A stretch of DNA of 64,000 nt from CAIVVT01 sp052145115 (lineage in GTDB: Bacteria > Acidobacteriota > Terriglobia > Bryobacterales > Bryobacteraceae), in assembly GCA_052145115.1 (NCBI GenBank), contig JBKQPG010000041.1:9602-73601 (forward strand), written 5' to 3'. Position 1 is the stretch's first letter. Every line of letters begins with the position of its first letter. The notes under the pieces are model-generated. The model saw only the letters and a list, made by a program, of their open reading frames with translations, made no database searches and was not told the DNA's origin. The position numbers and the translations under genes are program-made. Below, in pieces: positions 1-8,008 of the stretch.

Positions 1-293
1 ATTTGCGTGGCGATGCCGGCGTGGTCGGTGCCGGGGAGCCACAGCGTCAGGTGGCCTCTCATGCGATGCCAGCGCGTGGTGACGTCGATCTCGGTGTGCT
101 CCAGCATGTGGCCGATGTGCAGCATGCCGGTGACGTTGGGCGGCGGGATGACCAGCGAGAAGACCTCTTGCCCGGCCGCGGTGGGCCGCGCCGGAGCGAT
201 GAAGAAACCGCGCTCGATCCACCACTCGGCCCAGTGTTGCTCAAAGCGCTGTGGCTCGTACACTTTGGCCAACTGATTTGACTCTAACTGCAT
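1..293 (-). CDS. valS: Valyl-tRNA synthetase, N-terminal part (runs off window)
   Basis: Reading leftward from an ATG at 293, about 97 residues stay open to the window edge. They contain the class I synthetase signature PPPNVTGMLHIGH, which includes the HIGH ATP-binding motif near residue 55, followed by LPGTDHAGIATQ. That combination is typical of ValS, which charges tRNA-Val with valine in the cytoplasm. The N-terminus (MQLESNQLAKVYEP...) lines up with the usual ValS start, a short lead-in to the Y-x-P-x-x-x-E segment. The rest of the gene, with the KMSKS loop and editing domain, lies outside the window. A methyltransferase gene lies upstream on the same strand with a gap of about 110 bases, so cotranscription is possible but unproven. 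Confidence 0.93.
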   Translation of the reverse strand, partial: MQLESNQLAKVYEPQRFEQHWAEWWIERGFFIAPARPTAAGQEVFSLVIPPPNVTGMLHIGHMLEHTEIDVTTRWHRMRGHLTLWLPGTDHAGIATQ

Positions 294-402
294 GGGAAAT
301 CACCAGCTTAGCACGCTATTGCAGCCGCGGCCGCCGACCCCAACGCAGCTGCGACAGCGTGTTGCCCGAAGGCGCTGATGCCGGCCCGGGCGGCGCACTT
401 CC

Positions 403-1254
403 TTAAGCGGGACTCAGGACCGTCGCCGCGTGGACGATATGCCCGCCGCGCTCACGCGCAGCGCGGGCCCGATCGGGAAAGTACCGCGCGGCGATCTCGC
501 GCGGTCCCAGGTCTTCGATTTCGGCGAATCCCAGGGCGGCGAGCCCGGCGCGGAGCGGGCCGCTCTCAAAATAGCTCAACCAGGCTTCTCCAACCGATTC
601 CACCCGCGCCGCACGCAGGTCGAACATCACTCGATCCTGGTCCGCCAGCGTATGCGGAGGATCGCTGTAATCGAAGACCACGTGGGCGCCATTGGGCAAG
701 CTGGCGATGAAGCCCAGGGTCGACCAGACGGCCTGCCGGCTCAAATACGGGACTACACCCAGCCAGATGAAAAAAGTCCGCTGGGCCGGATCGAAGCCGG
801 CGGCCGCCAGGCCTTGCGCCAGGGTCGCGCGTTCGAAATCGACGGGCGCGAAGGTGAGCGCGCTGGGGATGGGGATGGCCGCGCCGGCGAGCCGCTCCAG
901 TTTCCAGGCTTGGGTGGCCGGATGATCCACCTCAAAGATGCGCAGCCGGTCACCGTATGGGCTGCGGTAAGCATAGGTGTCCAGGCCCGCGCCCAGCACC
1001 ACTGCCTGGCGCACGCCACGCTCCACGGCGGCGGCCAAGGCATCCTGGGCGAAGCGCGTCCGCAGCGCGATGAAAATCCGCATGGCGCGGCGCCATGGCC
1101 GCTGGCGGGCCTGGCGAGCGAGCGCCTGGGCATCTTCACCCAGGATGCGCAGCGCCAGCGGATCGCTGAAGATCCGGCCTTGTTCCAGGATCTGGTGCGC
1201 GGCGCGGTGTCGGGCGGCTGCGAGCGCGGTCCGGCTGGGCTGGCTCGCGTGCAT
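403..1254 (-). CDS. Class I SAM-dependent methyltransferase (TIGR00027 / leucine carboxyl methyltransferase-like)
   Basis: A 283-residue protein. Residues 87-99 carry the SAM-binding stretch VVLGAGLDTYAYR, which is diagnostic of the putative methyltransferases of the TIGR00027/LCMT-like group. The N-terminal FSDPLALRILG segment and the later VFDYSDPP segment also fit that family, as does the length. The methylated substrate is unknown; members in actinobacteria and acidobacteria are mostly annotated only as SAM-dependent methyltransferases. There is no signal peptide, so the protein should be cytoplasmic. It ends 109 bases upstream of valS on the same strand, but nothing suggests a shared function. 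The family call is firm and the substrate open. Confidence 0.85.
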   Translation of the reverse strand: MHASQPSRTALAAARHRAAHQILEQGRIFSDPLALRILGEDAQALARQARQRPWRRAMRIFIALRTRFAQDALAAAVERGVRQAVVLGAGLDTYAYRSPYGDRLRIFEVDHPATQAWKLERLAGAAIPIPSALTFAPVDFERATLAQGLAAAGFDPAQRTFFIWLGVVPYLSRQAVWSTLGFIASLPNGAHVVFDYSDPPHTLADQDRVMFDLRAARVESVGEAWLSYFESGPLRAGLAALGFAEIEDLGPREIAARYFPDRARAARERGGHIVHAATVLSPA

Positions 1255-1550
1255 GGCTTGAGTTTAGCAACCCGGGGCTGGAACACTCGCCGCGGCGCGT
1301 GGGCTTTGTACTGCGGGCCGGGGCTCTAGCACTTCGGTGCGGGGTGCGCAATGGCTTGTTTTTCTGTCGTGCCGCTGGGTGGCCATGAAACCTGGGGCTC
1401 GCGGGCGGCATCTTAAGTGTTGCAAAGGCATGGGATGTCGCGGCAACGCCGCTCTCCGGCGCAGTGCGTGGTCCCGTGTTCGGGTACGGTCCCGGCGGCA
1501 CTGGGCGCGCCTTGCGGATCGTCAAATAACCAGGTTGAGGAGATTCACTG

Positions 1551-2222
1551 ATGATGAAACGGATTTTCTGCCTTTCCCCCCTTGTGGCGCTGTTTTTCTT
1601 TGCCTCCGTGGCCAGCGCGCAGTATTCGGTCGATGTCCACGTCGGTGTCGGCTACGCGTGGGACAAAACGAACAACCAGGGCATCGACAACGCCAATTCC
1701 CCCACCAATGCATTCGGCGCCTGCACGCCCGGCAGCGGCGACACCTACTGCGAGACGACTCCCGCCCTGAACAGCGTGTTCATGGGAATCGGCGGCGACG
1801 TCATGTTCAAGAAGCAGTTTGGCTTCGGCGCGGACATCGACCTGATGCCCAAGAAGAATGACTACGGCCCGTTCCAATTCCGGCAGACCTTCTATGACTT
1901 CAACGGCATTTGGGCGCCGCTGCGGACCAAGCGCGCGGTGCTGCATATTGAAGGCGGCATCGGCGCCGCCAAGACGGGCTTCTCCTACACTCAATCGGGT
2001 TGCGTGGGCACCTCGATCTGCTCCACCAGCAGCTCGCCCGTGGCCTCCGAGAGCCATTTCGACGTGCACGTCGGAGCGGGCGTCATGCTGTTCGTGACCA
2101 ACCACATTTTCATCCTGCCGCAGATCGACCTGCACTACGCCCCGGGGCTGGACAACCAGTTCAGCAGCAACCTGGCGCCGGCGGCCATGGTCTCGGTCGG
2201 CTACAGCTCCGGCGACCACTAA
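1551..2222 (+). CDS. Outer-membrane beta-barrel protein
   Basis: A 223-residue secreted protein. Residues 1-23 form a Sec signal peptide (basic MMKR start, hydrophobic core, cleavage after ASA in VASAQYS). The mature part alternates short amphipathic strands with Gly/Asn loops (DVHVGVGYAWD, FDVHVGAGVMLFV, LAPAAMVSVGYSS) and ends in an aromatic-bearing strand, as in OmpA/OmpX-like eight-stranded barrels. Loop cysteines (CTPGSGDTYC, GCVGTSICS) may form disulfides. The start is supported by GAGGAG about 8 bases before the tandem ATG codons at 1551. No enzymatic motif is visible; a porin, adhesin or structural role is equally possible. The last 50 bases of the gene are repeated almost exactly at 7693-7743, which bears on the history of the region. 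Confidence 0.8.
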   Translation: MMKRIFCLSPLVALFFFASVASAQYSVDVHVGVGYAWDKTNNQGIDNANSPTNAFGACTPGSGDTYCETTPALNSVFMGIGGDVMFKKQFGFGADIDLMPKKNDYGPFQFRQTFYDFNGIWAPLRTKRAVLHIEGGIGAAKTGFSYTQSGCVGTSICSTSSSPVASESHFDVHVGAGVMLFVTNHIFILPQIDLHYAPGLDNQFSSNLAPAAMVSVGYSSGDH

Positions 2223-2393
2223 TTCCGCCCGCGAGAACGGCTTCCGTCCGGCGCCCGCGCTCCCGTCATGATTCATCAGGCGGCATCGCGGGCGCCTGGC
2301 GGGGGGGTGAGCGCCATCCCGCCGCACCTGCAGAGGGTCTGGGGGCGGCGGCCTGTTTTTTGATCACCGCGGCTGCGATCCGCGAGTCGTCAG
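2181..2393 (+). repeat. Left junction of insertion: barrel-gene 3' end plus decayed pepP 5' end
   Basis: Positions 2181-2232 (the last codons and stop of the barrel gene and the following CCGCCCGC) match 7693-7743 with about five substitutions and one single-base gap. Positions 2333-2393 match the start of pepP at 7957-8008: both share GAGGGTCT, GGCGGC, CTGTTTTTTGATCA and GCGATCCGC in the same order. The left site therefore keeps a fragment of pepP, and the right site keeps a fragment of the barrel gene. This direct-repeat arrangement brackets the kinase cluster. The sequence between the two matching blocks (2233-2332) does not align obviously with the right copy. Confidence 0.8.
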
Positions 2394-2976
2394 GACGCAG
2401 TAAGTGCGTCATTCTCATAGGTTTCTCTTGTAATCTGACCTCTCCTGTGAAATATTCGTAGTGCACGGAGAGACGCCCTTGTTCTTCCTCCGCTCACGAA
2501 CACTTCCGGTTGGTGGACTACGTCCGCTAGCGCAACAAGATCGGTCCTTGCGTCCAGAATACCGGACGCGAGGACCTGCTGACCGGCCTGAAGGAGGGTT
2601 GGTTCCCGTGCCCTTATTGATTCCAGACAGCCCCGGACTCCTGGGTTTGACAAGGAATACCAATGGCACAAACCGGCCCCCAAGACCCTGCTGAGGAACA
2701 GGCGCAGCGTTCGGCGGCCGAGAAGGGAAGCGACTGCTCGCGTTTTGGCGGCCTGCCCCTTGCGGCGGGAGAGCAGCTCGACGCTTTTGAGCTGAACCGG
2801 ACCTTGCGCCAGTTCATCGACAGTCAGGAGCGATTCCGGGACCTTTTTCCATCGCACTGCCGGCCACGCATTCGGCGCTGTATCGAACCGGGGCCGCATC
2901 CAAGGACGATTGGAGCTCCAGCGCGGCTGTCGCCAAGTCTTCGCAGTGCCACTGATACGCTGGGTGGGAGCCAGTG
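2394..2976 (+). other. Stretch without a confident gene; one unplaced open frame at 2663-2977
   Basis: About 580 bases between the pepP fragment and the histidine kinase. An ATG at 2663 opens 104 codons (MAQTGPQDPAEEQAQ...) whose middle part, LRQFIDSQERFRDLF, resembles the linker that often precedes PAS domains. The rest degenerates into arginine/proline-rich residues with no family features, and a +1 frame would continue differently. I read it as either a decayed sensor fragment or chance. An opposite-strand frame (2390-2899) also shows no recognisable domain. GGGTGGGAG at 2962-2970 serves the kinase start. No hairpin terminator or strong promoter stands out. Confidence 0.3.
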
Positions 2977-5958
2977 ATGTATCGGTGGCGTAACCTCGGG
3001 GCGTGTGCTGCGCTCAGTGTGGCGTTAACCGGCACGGTTGTCGCCCAGCAGTACGCTTTCCGCCAATACGGGGCGGAGGAAGGGCTTCGGAATCTGACGG
3101 TCCTGTCCCTGGCTCAGGACCGCGACGGCTATATCTGGGCGGGCACCGAAGGCGGCTTGTACCGCTATGATGGAACCCGCTTTCACGTGATGGGGCCGGC
3201 CGAGAGGCTGCCGTGCGGCCATGAGATTCACACGCTGTACGTGGCCTCCGATGGCGCCCTGTGGACGAACGCCTGCGCCCAGATTTTCCGATTCGACGGG
3301 CAGCTTTTCCACCCCGTACCGATCTCGAACGGCCACCTCCAGGGCGCACAACGCATTGCCGAAGACGTACAGGGCCATGTGATCGTCTCGACCACGGCGG
3401 GCCTGCAAGAAGTCATGCCCGCCGGCGGCGGTTCCTTTGTCATGCGCCCGTATCACCTTGCCGCCGATTTGCAAGGCAAGCGGATGAATGGAATTCTGCG
3501 GCAGGGCGCGCAACTGTGGTTCGGCTGCGAACACAATCTGTGCGTCGAAGAGAACGGGCGCGTCACAATGTTCGGGCCGGCGGAGGGCTTGCCGGAAGAG
3601 CCGTGGGACGCGATCGGCATGTCGCCGGACGGCTCGGTGTGGGTTCGCAGCCCCAGCCGGCTGTATCGCAAGCCGCCAGGCCAGGATCACCTGATCCAGG
3701 AAAAACCGGACATTGGAACCAGCATGTTCTGGGGCGCGATCACCATCGCCAGGGATGGATCGGTGATAGTCCCCACCGACCAGGGACTGGCGATCCGGAG
3801 CGCCTCAGGGTGGACCGTGGTGGACCGAACGCGGGGATTGAACAAAGCCATGACCAGCGCCGCGCTGGAGGATCGCGAGGGCAACCTGTGGATTGGTCTG
3901 ATCGGCGTGGGGTTGGCCCGATTGCTGGGCCGGGGCGAGTGGGAATCCTGGACCGAGGCCCAAGGCCTGCCGTCGGATGTGATCTGGGGCATCCTACGGG
4001 ACCGGAAAGGAGCCTTGTGGGTGGGAACTGCCCAGGGGCTGGCACGGCTGGAGGGGCAACATTTTCGGACCTGGACCAGGAAAGACGGCTTAGGGGGAGA
4101 CAACGCCCGCTGGCTGGGGGAGACCTCCGACGGCTCCATCTGGGCCGTCAGCCGGCCTGGCGGATTGGCGCGCCTCGAACCGGCAAAGGGGAGAATCCAT
4201 GTGGTGAGCCGGCAGGATCTGGACTGTGACACGCTGGGCGCTATCTTCGTCGACCGCCTGGACCGCGTCTGGCTGGCGACCGCTTGCGGCGTGTTCCTCA
4301 ACAGCCGGCCGGCCGTTTCCGATCACTTCATCCGCATCAATCAGCCTGAACCGCTGCAGCGCCGGGCCTGGTACCTGGCCATGGATTCCGAAGGGGCGAT
4401 GTGGGTCACCAGCCCCTACGGGCTGTGGCGTATGAAGGAGGGCGTGTGGCGGCGCTACGGAAAACCCGAAGGCTTGCTGAGCGAGGATGCCTATGTTCCA
4501 ATCCTGGCGACGGATGGCAGTTTGTGGGTGCGCCATCGGTCGGACGCCGGAGTCGAACGGCTACAACTGTCCGGCGACCGTATTGTGCGCGCAGAGCTGG
4601 TGGTGCCGGCGGACCGCGAATCGAATGAGGTGACCGCCTTCCACGGCTTCGACGCGTTCGGCAATTTCTGGCGGGGGGGCGCCAACGGCGTCGCCGTCTT
4701 ACGCGCCAAAACCTGGACGCAGATGTCCACCGAGGACGGCTTGATCTCGAACGACACTGATGGGGAGGCCTTCTGGGCTGATGCGGACGGGAGCGTATGG
4801 ATCGGCACCAGCGGCGGATTGTCGCACTACCGGCCTGGCGGCGGCGGCATGTTGGGGCGGCCACTTGCCGATCCGGTGATTTCGCGGCTGGAGATCGACC
4901 AGCGGTCGCGGGTTGTCAGGGCCGAGTTCTCCACCCTCAGCTACAAGAACGAGCAACTGGCGCGCTTTGCCTACCGGCTGGACTCCGGAGCCTGGACCGG
5001 CACTCCGGAGCGGACGCTCACCTTTGCCGGGATCGCCCCGGGCGGGCATCGGCTGGAGATCCAGTCGCAGGTTCGCGACGGGCCGGTCTCCGCGAAAGTG
5101 GCCGTGGCCGATTTCCAGATCGTGCCGAAGTGGTGGGAGACATGGTGGTCTCGGACGGCGTCCATGCTGCTTGCCGCCACCGGAGTGTGGGGCCTGGTTT
5201 TCTGGAGGCAGCGGGTGCTGCAAGGCAGAAACCGCGAGTTGGAAGAGGCCGTGCAAAAACGGACGGCGGAGCTGGCGCGGTCCAACACGGAGCTGGTGCA
5301 GTTCGCCTATGTCGCTTCGCACGATCTCCAGGAGCCGTTGCGGATGGTCTCCAGTTACGTGCAGCTTCTGGCGCGCCGGTACTCGGGAAAGCTGGATGCG
5401 GATGCGGACGAGTTCATCGCTTTCGCGGTGGACGGGGCGAAGAGAATGCAGCAGATGATCAACGACCTGCTGGCATTCTCGAGGGTCACTACAAAGGGCC
5501 ACGGGTTCCAACCGGTGGCGGCGGATGGGGCCTTGAAGCTGGCGCTTGCGAACCTGAAGGTGGCAATCGAAGAGAGCCAGGCGGAGGTGACATTCGATCC
5601 TCTGCCGGTGGTGAACGCGGACTCGGCGCAACTGACGCAGCTATTTCAGAACCTGATTGGGAATGCGATCAAGTTCCGGCGCAAGGAACCGCCGCGGGTT
5701 CATGTGTCGGCGGAAAAGCGGGCCAAGGATTGGGTGTTTTCCGTCCGGGACAACGGCATCGGAATCGAGCCGCAATACCTGGAGCGCATCTTCGCGATCT
5801 TCCAGCGGCTGCACACGGCAGCGCAATACCCGGGCACGGGGATCGGCCTGGCGATCTGCAAGAAGATCGCGGAGCGTCACGGCGGCGACCTGTGGGTGAC
5901 GTCCGAACCAGGCGCAGGATCGACTTTTCATTTCACAATTCCGGTTGAGGGCTCATGA
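2977..5958 (+). CDS. Hybrid-type sensor: two-component-regulator propeller histidine kinase
   Basis: About 993 residues. A signal peptide or first membrane segment (residues 9-24) is followed by roughly 650 residues of Reg_prop repeats with recurrent DRDGYIWAGTEGGLYRYDG-like motifs (WVGTAQGLARLEG, WIGTSGGLSHYRPG), forming a periplasmic beta-propeller sensor. A Y_Y_Y domain, a membrane helix near 725-745 (MLLAATGVWGLVFW), a short coiled coil and a kinase core follow. The core has an H box ASHDLQEPLR (His near 782), an N box NLIGNAIKFRR, a G1 box VRDNGIGIEP and a G2 box GTGIGLAICKKIAERHGG. It should autophosphorylate in response to an unknown external cue, perhaps a polysaccharide product as in related hybrid systems. 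A GTG at 2974 could also start it, but GGGAG at 2966-2970 is better spaced from the ATG at 2977. Its stop overlaps the next gene. Confidence 0.92.
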   Translation: MYRWRNLGACAALSVALTGTVVAQQYAFRQYGAEEGLRNLTVLSLAQDRDGYIWAGTEGGLYRYDGTRFHVMGPAERLPCGHEIHTLYVASDGALWTNACAQIFRFDGQLFHPVPISNGHLQGAQRIAEDVQGHVIVSTTAGLQEVMPAGGGSFVMRPYHLAADLQGKRMNGILRQGAQLWFGCEHNLCVEENGRVTMFGPAEGLPEEPWDAIGMSPDGSVWVRSPSRLYRKPPGQDHLIQEKPDIGTSMFWGAITIARDGSVIVPTDQGLAIRSASGWTVVDRTRGLNKAMTSAALEDREGNLWIGLIGVGLARLLGRGEWESWTEAQGLPSDVIWGILRDRKGALWVGTAQGLARLEGQHFRTWTRKDGLGGDNARWLGETSDGSIWAVSRPGGLARLEPAKGRIHVVSRQDLDCDTLGAIFVDRLDRVWLATACGVFLNSRPAVSDHFIRINQPEPLQRRAWYLAMDSEGAMWVTSPYGLWRMKEGVWRRYGKPEGLLSEDAYVPILATDGSLWVRHRSDAGVERLQLSGDRIVRAELVVPADRESNEVTAFHGFDAFGNFWRGGANGVAVLRAKTWTQMSTEDGLISNDTDGEAFWADADGSVWIGTSGGLSHYRPGGGGMLGRPLADPVISRLEIDQRSRVVRAEFSTLSYKNEQLARFAYRLDSGAWTGTPERTLTFAGIAPGGHRLEIQSQVRDGPVSAKVAVADFQIVPKWWETWWSRTASMLLAATGVWGLVFWRQRVLQGRNRELEEAVQKRTAELARSNTELVQFAYVASHDLQEPLRMVSSYVQLLARRYSGKLDADADEFIAFAVDGAKRMQQMINDLLAFSRVTTKGHGFQPVAADGALKLALANLKVAIEESQAEVTFDPLPVVNADSAQLTQLFQNLIGNAIKFRRKEPPRVHVSAEKRAKDWVFSVRDNGIGIEPQYLERIFAIFQRLHTAAQYPGTGIGLAICKKIAERHGGDLWVTSEPGAGSTFHFTIPVEGS

Positions 5959-6407
5959 TGAGTGAAATACATACCAGACCCGTTGAGCTTCTGTTGGTGG
6001 AGGACAGCCCCGGCGATGTGCGCCTGACCATGGAGGCATTGAAAGAGGGGCGGGTGATCAACAACCTGACCGTGGTGCACGACGGCGAAGAAGCCATCGC
6101 GCTCCTGCGGCGGCAAGGTAAGTACGCCAACGCGGCGCGTCCCGACCTGATTCTGCTCGATCTGAATCTGCCACGGAAGAGCGGGCTGGAGCTCCTGGCG
6201 GAGATCAAGGCGGATCCCAGCCTGCAGCAGATTCCCGTGGTGGTGCTGACTACATCGCGCGCCGAACAGGATATTCTGCGCACCTATGAATTGCACGCCA
6301 ACTGCTATATCGTGAAACCGGTGGATCTGGACCAGTTCATTGACGTCGTGCAGTCGATCAAGAATTTCTGGCTGGCGGTGGTGGTCCTTCCGCCGCGGGA
6401 GGAATGA
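5955..6407 (+). CDS. Single-domain response regulator (Rcp1-like receiver)
   Basis: A 150-residue stand-alone receiver domain. The acidic pair E16-D17 (LLLVEDSPGD), the phosphoacceptor D69 in LILLDLNLPRKSG, T99/T100 and K121 in YIVKPVD make it a complete, phosphorylatable CheY-like fold. There is no output domain. The sequence style (EDSPGDVRL, IPVVVLTTS) is that of Rcp1 regulators, which pair with kinases carrying an ASHDLQEPLR H box like the one immediately upstream. It starts inside the kinase stop codon (four-base overlap at 5955-5958), so translational coupling and cognate pairing are very likely. It probably relays phosphate to another protein; the receiver-ATPase gene downstream is the nearest candidate. 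Confidence 0.93.
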   Translation: MMSEIHTRPVELLLVEDSPGDVRLTMEALKEGRVINNLTVVHDGEEAIALLRRQGKYANAARPDLILLDLNLPRKSGLELLAEIKADPSLQQIPVVVLTTSRAEQDILRTYELHANCYIVKPVDLDQFIDVVQSIKNFWLAVVVLPPREE

Positions 6408-6515
6408 CGTGCGTCCGGCGAAGTAAGGAACCGGCTGACGGGGCACGCTGCAGGCGCAAGATGCGCCGGCTGGCGGGCGTCGAGATTTGATTTTGGATGG
6501 AAGGGAAACCGAGGT

Positions 6516-7685
6516 ATGTCAAGCGACACGAAGTTGCGCGAGAAACCGGTGCATGTGCTTCTGATTGAAGATAATGCCGGAGATGCCGGATTGGTGCGGG
6601 TGATGCTGGCCGAGAGTCTGGGCGCGCGGTTCAGCGTGGAGTGGGTGCAGGACCTGCAGTCGGGCAAGTCGCGGATCGCGCTCGGCGAAATCGACATTGT
6701 TCTGCTGGACCTATCGCTTCCCGACAGCCAGGGGCTGGGGGGGCTGACTGCCATCCGCGGCATTGCGCCGAACGTCCCGGTAGTGATAATGACCGGTTTC
6801 GCCAACCAGGATATCGCCAAGCAGGCAGTCCGGCTAGGAGCGCAGGACTACCTTGTCAAAGGCACGCTAAACGCCGATGCGCTGGCGCGCATTTTGAACT
6901 ACGCCATATTGAGGCAAGGGCATCAGGTGGCTGGTCTGCGGTCCGAGTCGGAAGCGGCGGTGGGCAAGATGGTCGGGTTTCTGGGAGTCAAAGGAGGGGT
7001 GGGGACGACGACGGTGGCGTGCCACTTCAGCCTCGACTTGAAGCAGCGGACTGGCAGCCGCGTTCTGTTAGTGGACCTGGACGTTGCCGGAGGCTCCGTC
7101 GCATTCCTCATGAAAGCGGCATCGGAACACAGCCTCCAGGAGGTCGCCAGCAACCTCGAACGGCTGGACGAGCATTACTGGAGAAAGATGGTTACCAAGG
7201 GCCCCGAAGGTCTGGATATTCTCCTGTCAGAGGAGTCTTCGCATCGGGAGCGGCTGGCGAGTGTCGATAAAGTGCGACCGGTGTTCGAGTTCTCACGATC
7301 CGTGTATCAATGGATCGTCTTGGATCTTGGGCGCTTGAATCCCTTTGTTTTCAGCCTGGTCCCGGATCTGAGCGAGCTGTTCCTGGTCGTGGCCCTGGAT
7401 GTGGTCGTGCTGTACGAGATCGCGCGGCTGGTGTCGCTGCTGACGGAAGCCGGGCTGGATCGGAACCGCATCCACCTGATTATCAATCAGACTCCCAAAC
7501 GTCCTGAGATTTCACCGGCGGAGCTCGGCAAGAAGGTCGGTCTTGCCGTTTACGCGGCTCTGCCGGAGTGCCGCTCCGAACTGTGGGAGACCTACGCGAG
7601 CGGGAAACTGCTGAACGAGAAGAGCAACTTCCGCCTGCAGACAAGGCTTCTGGCCGAGAAAGTCGCGGGAATTGCGCCGAAGTGA
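6516..7685 (+). CDS. Receiver domain fused to CpaE/TadZ-like MinD-family ATPase
   Basis: A 389-residue protein. Residues 12-130 are a receiver domain (VHVLLIEDNAGDAGL, phosphoacceptor in IDIVLLDLSLPDSQG, lysine in DYLVKGTLN). Residues 150-389 are a SIMIBI/MinD-type ATPase with FLGVKGGVGTTTVACHF, then LLVDLDVAGGSVAFL and the switch region YQWIVLDLG. The P-loop keeps the signature lysine of deviant Walker A motifs, but the usual second lysine (GK[ST]) is Thr, as in the atypical P-loops of CpaE/TadZ proteins. Those proteins localise Tad pilus machinery at a pole. No other tad gene is nearby, so here the ATPase is probably the output of the adjacent kinase/receiver pair. AAGGG lies about ten bases before the ATG at 6516. 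Confidence 0.88.
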   Translation: MSSDTKLREKPVHVLLIEDNAGDAGLVRVMLAESLGARFSVEWVQDLQSGKSRIALGEIDIVLLDLSLPDSQGLGGLTAIRGIAPNVPVVIMTGFANQDIAKQAVRLGAQDYLVKGTLNADALARILNYAILRQGHQVAGLRSESEAAVGKMVGFLGVKGGVGTTTVACHFSLDLKQRTGSRVLLVDLDVAGGSVAFLMKAASEHSLQEVASNLERLDEHYWRKMVTKGPEGLDILLSEESSHRERLASVDKVRPVFEFSRSVYQWIVLDLGRLNPFVFSLVPDLSELFLVVALDVVVLYEIARLVSLLTEAGLDRNRIHLIINQTPKRPEISPAELGKKVGLAVYAALPECRSELWETYASGKLLNEKSNFRLQTRLLAEKVAGIAPK

Positions 7686-7692
7686 TCTGACC

Positions 7693-8008
7693 GCGGCCAT
7701 GGTCTCGGCCGGCTCCAGCTCCGGCTACCGCTAATCCGCCCGCAGCAAGCAGGGGAGCGGGCCCTCGACGCTGAGCGGCGCCGCTGAGACTGTCAAATAA
7801 TGACGGTTGGCGCTCGTCAGCGGCTGATGAGTTGCCGAAATCGGCAGTGCCGGTTCCTGCCGGGGGAATCCCGGAAGTACTTGCGCCGAAGTACCATCTG
7901 GCATAGTACAGTAGTTCCATGGCCCCGATAGAGGAGATTCAGGCCGCCTTGCGCGCCGAGGGTCTAGGCGGCTGGCTGTTTTTTGATCATCACCGCCGCG
8001 ATCCGCTC
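7693..8008 (+). repeat. Right junction of insertion: orphan barrel-gene 3' end followed by intact pepP start
   Basis: Bases 7693-7743 reproduce the final codons and stop of the beta-barrel gene (compare 2181-2232), although no barrel gene stands here. Bases 7957-8008 lie inside the intact pepP and match the decayed copy at 2333-2393. The 5.5 kb between the two junctions holds only the kinase, the receiver and the receiver-ATPase. The simplest reading is that the barrel gene and pepP were once adjacent and that the signalling cluster arrived with a duplication of that junction. Confidence 0.78.

Noticed and set aside
1264..1446. Short open frames between the methyltransferase and barrel genes
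   Set aside because: Arg/Pro-rich, no ribosome-binding site, no conserved features; nothing supportable in this spacer apart from the TCAAATAA half-site.
2390..2899. Minus-strand open frame of 169 codons in the gap before the kinase
   Set aside because: No ribosome-binding site, no domain features, and it overlaps the decayed pepP fragment; most likely chance.
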